The notes below the pieces were generated by a model. That model had not been told where the DNA came from. It worked only from the letters and a program-made list of their open reading frames with translations, and made no database searches. Both the position numbers and the translations under genes were made by a program. Positions 5,766 to 9,629 of a stretch of DNA of 9,629 nucleotides are shown in pieces (positions within the stretch are counted from its first letter, which is position 1; the number at the start of each line of letters is the position of its first letter). The stretch covers positions 1 through 9,629 of the forward strand of contig JAJZYE010000018.1 of the NCBI GenBank assembly GCA_021806055.1, given 5' to 3'. This DNA comes from Actinomycetes bacterium (lineage in GTDB: Bacteria; Actinomycetota; Acidimicrobiia; Acidimicrobiales; RAAP-2).

Positions 5766-7385
5766 GTGGACAGCGAGCGCCCGTCGGCGCTGCTCGCCCG
5801 CCTGGGTCGCACGTCGCCACTGGTGCGTGCCGCCCTGCTCGTGGCGGGACTGACCAGTGCGTTCACCACGGCGGCGGTGATCGCCCAGGCCGTCGCCATC
5901 GCCGCCGCCCTGGGCGCGCTCTTCCACTCGTCGCACGCGGACCTGGCCCCGTCGCTGGTGGCCCTGGGCGTGGCGACGCTGGTGCGCGCCGCCAGCCTGG
6001 TCGTGGGCGACGTGGCCGCCGCGCGCAGCGCCGCCCCCGTGCGTCGCGACCTGCGGGCGCGGCTGGTGGATCGGGCCGTGCGCCACGGGTACACGGGTCC
6101 CGCCGACTCGCTGACCCAGCTGGCGACCCGCGGGATCGACGCGGTAGAGCTCTACCTCTCGCGCTACGTCCCCGCCCTGGTCACCGCCGTCGTGGCGCCG
6201 GTCGTGGCGCTCGCCTGGCTGGTGGCGACCGACCCGTTGAGCGGGGTCATCGTGGGGCTGAGCGTGGGGTTGCTGCCGATCTTCATGGTCCTGCTCGGCC
6301 TCGAGGCCAAGGGACGGATGGAGCAGCGCTGGCGCGAGCAGCAGTACCTGGCCGGCTACGTGGGCGACGTGGTGCGCGGCATGGCGGTTCTGAAGGCGCA
6401 CGGTCGTTCGGGCGACGCCGTGGCACACGTGGACGAGGTGGGCCAGCACCTGCGGCGCGCGACGATGGCGACGCTGCGCGTCGCCTTCCTCTCGGGGTTC
6501 GCCCTGGAGCTGCTCTCGTCGCTGGCCACGGCGCTGGTGGCCCTCGTCCTCGGCCTACGGCTGGTGAACGGCACGCTGACCCTGTCCTGCGCGCTCGCCG
6601 TGCTCCTCGTGACGCCGGAGGTCTTCGTGCCGTTGCGCCGGGCCTCGGCCAATTTCCACGGCTCGGCGAGCGGCGTCGCCGCGGCGGGGGAGCTGCTGGA
6701 CGCCCTCGAGGTGCCGGTGCCCCCGGAGGGGACGGCGCCGGCGCCTCACGTCGTGCCCACGCTGGGGGTGGCCGTGGCGGCTTCGCCCGGCGAGCCCGCC
6801 CGCCTCGTCACGATTCCCCCGGGCGCGCGCGTCGCGGTGGTCGGGCCCTCGGGCGCGGGCAAGACCACTCTGCTGCGCTCCCTGTGCGCCCTGCGTCCCG
6901 CGCCTGCGGGCGCCGTCCTGGTGGACGGCGTCGACCTGGGCCGGATCGATCGCGACGAGTGGCATCGGCGTGTGGCGTGGCTGGCCCAGGACCCTCACCT
7001 GTCGGGCGCCACCGTGCGCGACGCCGTCCTGGCCGGTGCCACGACGCTCGATGACCGAGCCATCGCCGCGGCGATGTCGGAGCTGGGCCTGTCCCTGGAC
7101 TTGGATCGGCCCCTGGGTGAGGGGGCCGGCGAGCTCTCCGCCGGGGAGCGCCGTCGCCTCGCGCTGGTGCGCTGCCTGGTGCGTGAGCCGCTGGTGCTCG
7201 TCCTCGACGAGCCGACCGCGCACCTCGATCCGCTCGCCCGCCAACTGGTCGACGCGGCCCTGGCGCGGCGCACCATGACCCGCGTGGTGGCCAGTCACCG
7301 TGCGATCGACGCGGACGTGACGATACGCCTGGCGTTGCCCGATCGCGACGCACCGGCGCGTCGCTCGGAGGTGGAGTCTGTCTAG
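5766..7385 (+). CDS. cydD: CydD: ABC transporter half for cytochrome bd assembly
   Basis: This fused membrane-plus-ATPase half transporter (539 aa) would pair with CydC. CydDC is required for cytochrome bd assembly. Earlier work proposed cysteine/glutathione export and recent E. coli structures favour haem transport. About six membrane helices fill residues 20-300, with the CydD-like stretch ELYLSRYVPALVTAVVAPVV near 128-147. The ATPase domain has Walker A GPSGAGKTT (360-368), Q408 in the Q-loop AWLAQDPHL, signature LSAGE (457-461), Walker B LVLVLDEP with E482, and H511 in VASHR. The A-loop aromatic residue expected before Walker A seems missing: the SPG at 340-342 stands where YPG is usual. 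The start GTG 5766 is four bases after the cydB stop with only a weak SD, suggesting coupling. Assignment as CydD rather than CydC rests on order, on the EVFVPLRRASANFHG block (285-299) and on the following gene being CydC-like. Confidence 0.92.
   Translation: MDSERPSALLARLGRTSPLVRAALLVAGLTSAFTTAAVIAQAVAIAAALGALFHSSHADLAPSLVALGVATLVRAASLVVGDVAAARSAAPVRRDLRARLVDRAVRHGYTGPADSLTQLATRGIDAVELYLSRYVPALVTAVVAPVVALAWLVATDPLSGVIVGLSVGLLPIFMVLLGLEAKGRMEQRWREQQYLAGYVGDVVRGMAVLKAHGRSGDAVAHVDEVGQHLRRATMATLRVAFLSGFALELLSSLATALVALVLGLRLVNGTLTLSCALAVLLVTPEVFVPLRRASANFHGSASGVAAAGELLDALEVPVPPEGTAPAPHVVPTLGVAVAASPGEPARLVTIPPGARVAVVGPSGAGKTTLLRSLCALRPAPAGAVLVDGVDLGRIDRDEWHRRVAWLAQDPHLSGATVRDAVLAGATTLDDRAIAAAMSELGLSLDLDRPLGEGAGELSAGERRRLALVRCLVREPLVLVLDEPTAHLDPLARQLVDAALARRTMTRVVASHRAIDADVTIRLALPDRDAPARRSEVESV
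7367..7376 (+). promoter_or_regulatory. Strong Shine-Dalgarno that sets the cydC start at CTG 7378
   Basis: GGAGGTGGAG lies in the last codons of cydD. Its GGAGG core (7367-7371) is six bases before CTG 7378, and no ATG, GTG or TTG in the cydC frame is at a suitable distance. A comparable motif is absent before the in-frame GTG at 7465. Confidence 0.7.
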
Positions 7386-9048
7386 GCTCCTCCTCGCGCG
7401 ATCCGCCGTCACGGGCGAGCGGTGGGGGATCGGCCGCGCGCTCGCGGCCGGGCTCGGGGTAGCGGTGTCCAGCGTCGGCCTCGCGGGCACGTCGGCGTGG
7501 CTCATCGTGCGCGCGGCCGAGCGTCCCGCCGTGCTCTCGCTGACGGTGCCGATGGGCCTGGTGCAGCTCTTCGCCCTCGCCAAGGCCGGTGGGCGCTACG
7601 TGGAGCGCACCGCGACGCACTCGGCCGCTCTGGGTGTGGTGGGTCGTTTGCGCGCCGGCGTGGCCCGACGGCTCGAGCCGCTGGTGCCGGCCGGTCTCGG
7701 ACCGCGTAGCGCCCAGGTCGTGGACCTGGCGGTGCGCGACGTGGACCGCGTGCAGGATCTCGTGAGCGCGGTGATGGGTCCGCTGATCACCAGTGTGGTC
7801 GCGGGACTCGTCACCGTCGCCGTGTCGGGGCTGATCGTGCCGGCGACGGCGCTCAGTCTGGTGGGGGCACTCGCACTGAATGCCGTCGTGTGGCCGACGC
7901 TGGCGGCTCGGGCGGGACGACGCGGGGAGGACGAGATCGACGACGTGCGCGCCGAGCTGGTGGCGCTGGTCAGCGACCTGGCTCGCCACGGCGACGAGGT
8001 GGTGATGGCGGGGACGTGGCGGGCGTGGGCCGAGCGTCGTGAGCGACTCGAGGACCGTTACGACGAGGCGCAGCGCCGTCAGCAGCGCACGTCGGCGTTG
8101 GTGGGCGCGGCCACCAGTGTGACGGCGGGGGCGACCGCGATCGTGACGATCCTGCTCGTGCGTGGCGCCCTGGCGGGCGGCTTGGCGCGGTCGTTGATCG
8201 CGGTGCCGGTCCTGGTGGCGCTGGCGGCACTCGAGCTGGTTGGCACCGTCGCGCCGTTGCTCGTGGGTTGGCGCGGTGACTGGGCCGCCCTGGGGCGACT
8301 CGAGGCACTGGGTGGGCTCACCGCGCCCGTGCGTGAGCCCACCGAGCCGGCGACCCTGGACGACGCGGGCCCCGGTGCGATCGTGGTGCGCGATGTGACC
8401 TGCGCGTATGACGGAACGTCGACTCTGCGAGGCACGTGGGACCTGGGCCCGGGTGACGTGGCGGTGGTGGAGGGGCCGAGCGGCTCGGGCAAGACCACCG
8501 CCGCGCGGCTGCTCGCGAAGCTCCTCGATCCGGTCGCGGGCCGCGTCACGATCGACGGCGTCGACTACGGTGAGCTGCGCGGCGACCAGGTCCGCACGCG
8601 AGTGGGCTTCGTGGACGACGAGCCCTACGTCTTCGCGACCACCCTGGCCGGCAACTTGCGCGTCGCCCGCCCCGACGCCACCGACGAGGAGCTGCGTGAG
8701 GCCTGTCACGCCGCGCAGCTGGGTGACTGGTTGGCGTCTCGTCCCGAGGGTCTCGACACGCCGCTCGGTGGGGCCACGACGGGCCTGTCGGGTGGGGAGC
8801 AGCGCCGTCTCGGCGTGGCTCGTGAGCTCCTGCGCCACCGGCGCGTCGTGGTGCTCGACGAGCCCACGGAGGGGTTGGACGACGCCACCGCCCGGGCGTT
8901 GCTCGCGACGTTACGCGCGCGCTACCACGACCGGGCGATGCTGCTCGTGTCGCATTACGAGAGTGACCGCGAGGGGGCGACGCGCCGCTTCGTCACGCGC
9001 GACGGGTGGCTGGCGGAGGTGCCCGTCGCGTCGCCCGACTCGTCCTGA
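7378..9048 (+). CDS. cydC: CydC: ABC transporter half for cytochrome bd assembly (probable CTG start)
   Basis: This is the second half of the CydDC exporter, 556 aa if begun at CTG 7378. The frame is open upstream of GTG 7465. The added 29 residues (SRLLLARSAVTGERWGIGRA, then a hydrophobic run) supply the basic N-terminus and the first half of helix 1 before the family motif GLAGTSAWLIVRAAERP. Starting at GTG 7465 would delete that half-helix and lacks an SD. The CTG start overlaps the cydD stop by 8 bases behind GGAGG. The ATPase domain (numbering from CTG) has A-loop Tyr344 in CAYDG, Walker A GPSGSGKTT (366-374), signature LSGGEQRR (470-477), Walker B VVVLDEP with E495 and H526 in LVSHY. 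The Q-loop reads GFVDDEPYVF, with Asp414 where Gln is usual. It is the last gene of cydABDC and ends 8 bases from the convergent RCC1-like gene. Confidence 0.92.
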   Translation: MSRLLLARSAVTGERWGIGRALAAGLGVAVSSVGLAGTSAWLIVRAAERPAVLSLTVPMGLVQLFALAKAGGRYVERTATHSAALGVVGRLRAGVARRLEPLVPAGLGPRSAQVVDLAVRDVDRVQDLVSAVMGPLITSVVAGLVTVAVSGLIVPATALSLVGALALNAVVWPTLAARAGRRGEDEIDDVRAELVALVSDLARHGDEVVMAGTWRAWAERRERLEDRYDEAQRRQQRTSALVGAATSVTAGATAIVTILLVRGALAGGLARSLIAVPVLVALAALELVGTVAPLLVGWRGDWAALGRLEALGGLTAPVREPTEPATLDDAGPGAIVVRDVTCAYDGTSTLRGTWDLGPGDVAVVEGPSGSGKTTAARLLAKLLDPVAGRVTIDGVDYGELRGDQVRTRVGFVDDEPYVFATTLAGNLRVARPDATDEELREACHAAQLGDWLASRPEGLDTPLGGATTGLSGGEQRRLGVARELLRHRRVVVLDEPTEGLDDATARALLATLRARYHDRAMLLVSHYESDREGATRRFVTRDGWLAEVPVASPDSS

Positions 9049-9056
9049 CCGCTCGT

Positions 9057-9629
9057 TCACCAGCTCCGATGGGTCGGGCTGTTGGCGTCGCGCGGCGATC
9101 CCGCCGGCCCCGGTGAGCCCCAGCAGTCCAGGGCGCCGGTGCCGAGCACCGCGCAGGCCCGGTCGTTGCCCACGGTGATCGCCACCGCCTTGGCCGTGGC
9201 ACTCACCGTGACCGGGTGGTCGACGAAGGGCGCGTGAACGGGGCCGAGCACCCCCGACCCGGCGTAGCCCCAGCACACGATGGCGCCGAGTCCGGTTATC
9301 GCGCAGGCCTCGTCGTTGCCCACACCCAGGCCGACGACGTCGTGCAAGGCGAGCACCGGGCGGGGCCGGGCGCTGTCGCGCACGGTCCCGTCGCCGAGGT
9401 CGCCCCAACCGTTGAATCCCCAGCAGGCGACGTCGCCGTGGCGAGTCAGTGCGCAGGCGTTCTCCCAGGCACCGGCGCGCACGACGAGCGCGTCGGTGAT
9501 GCCACGTACCCGTCGAGCCACCAGCGACGACCGGGAGGACCCGGTGCCCAGCTGTCCCCGTCGTCCGTTGCCCCAGCAGGCGACGCCGCCGCGCTGCGCG
9601 GTGGCGCAGGCGAATTCGGCGAAGAGGCT
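9057..9629 (-). CDS. RCC1-repeat beta-propeller protein, C-terminal part (5' end outside window)
   Basis: An open frame on the minus strand runs from the right edge, in phase with the last base, to the TGA at 9057-9059. This leaves the last 190 residues. Four RCC1-type blades are visible, with cores ACATAQRGGVACWGNGRRGQ, ACALTRHGDVACWGFNGWGD, ACAITGLGAIVCWGYAGSG and ACAVLGTGALDCWGSPGPAG. Each has a Cys pair exactly ten residues apart (visible residues 8/18, 59/69, 109/119, 159/169) and a blade period of 50-51 residues. The repeated AC...CWG suggests disulfides and an extracellular or cell-surface location, but the signal peptide would lie outside the window. RCC1-like propellers usually have seven blades, so roughly half may be missing here. 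The ligand is unknown. A GTG at 9519-9521 is only an internal codon, since blade 1 lies upstream of it. Confidence 0.88.
   Translation of the reverse strand, partial: SLFAEFACATAQRGGVACWGNGRRGQLGTGSSRSSLVARRVRGITDALVVRAGAWENACALTRHGDVACWGFNGWGDLGDGTVRDSARPRPVLALHDVVGLGVGNDEACAITGLGAIVCWGYAGSGVLGPVHAPFVDHPVTVSATAKAVAITVGNDRACAVLGTGALDCWGSPGPAGSPRDANSPTHRSW

Noticed and set aside
6808..8838. 676-codon open frame on the minus strand
   Set aside because: It is antisense to cydD and cydC, both well supported by ABC motifs. The composition (Arg, His, Gln, Gly) is that of a shadow frame.
7465..9048. GTG 7465 as the start of cydC
   Set aside because: It would remove the conserved first half of helix 1 and has no Shine-Dalgarno, while CTG 7378 has both a strong one and the family-like N-terminus.
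1..9629. tRNA, rRNA, insertion sequences, integrase or attachment sites
   Set aside because: No cloverleaf or rRNA signature, transposase motif or long terminal inverted repeat was seen on reading; coding density leaves only two gaps near 100 bases.

Overview
This is a GC-rich window with almost no gap between genes, frequent GTG starts, and C or G at most third codon positions. Together with the cydA-cydB-cydD-cydC order and a short-Q-loop CydA, this points to a high-GC Actinomycetota. The class cannot be fixed from the sequence alone. An Acidimicrobiia-like lineage is possible but is only a guess.

Left part (1-3207, all + strand). The tail of an unrecognised gene runs into a CsoR/CstR-family thiol regulator. 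This regulator keeps the two cysteines of the family but has Ser where the copper sensors have His, so it looks like a persulfide sensor (CstR type) rather than a copper sensor. Sixteen bases later comes a CoA-disulfide reductase-like flavoenzyme with a C-terminal rhodanese domain (CoADR-RHD), an NAD(P)H-dependent per/polysulfide reductase family. After a 92-base gap with three GCAGTAC words come a 57-residue Cys-rich protein and, with no gap at all, a SAM-dependent methyltransferase.

Middle part (3208-9048, + strand). A 102-base intergenic stretch carries five perfect CTCGAC hexamers, a TAGGG-N8-CCCTA inverted repeat, and a -10-like box placed so that the cydA mRNA would be leaderless. It leads into a complete cydABDC operon: the two subunits of the cytochrome bd quinol oxidase, then the two halves of the CydDC ABC transporter needed to assemble it. 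Spacings are 7 bases, 4 bases and an 8-base overlap. The cydC start appears to be a rare CTG at 7378 behind a strong Shine-Dalgarno sequence. The nearest ATG/GTG/TTG start in frame is a GTG 87 bases downstream, which would cut into the first membrane helix.

Right edge (9057-9629, - strand). The C-terminal part of an RCC1-type beta-propeller protein converges on cydC with only 8 bases between the stop codons. Its four visible blades each carry a cysteine pair ten residues apart, with a period of 50-51 residues.

How it fits together. Cytochrome bd is known to keep working in sulfide that inhibits haem-copper oxidases. A persulfide sensor and persulfide reductase next to a full bd operon suggests a small locus for respiring under sulfide or reactive-sulfur stress. 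The adjacency is seen; the functional link is inference.
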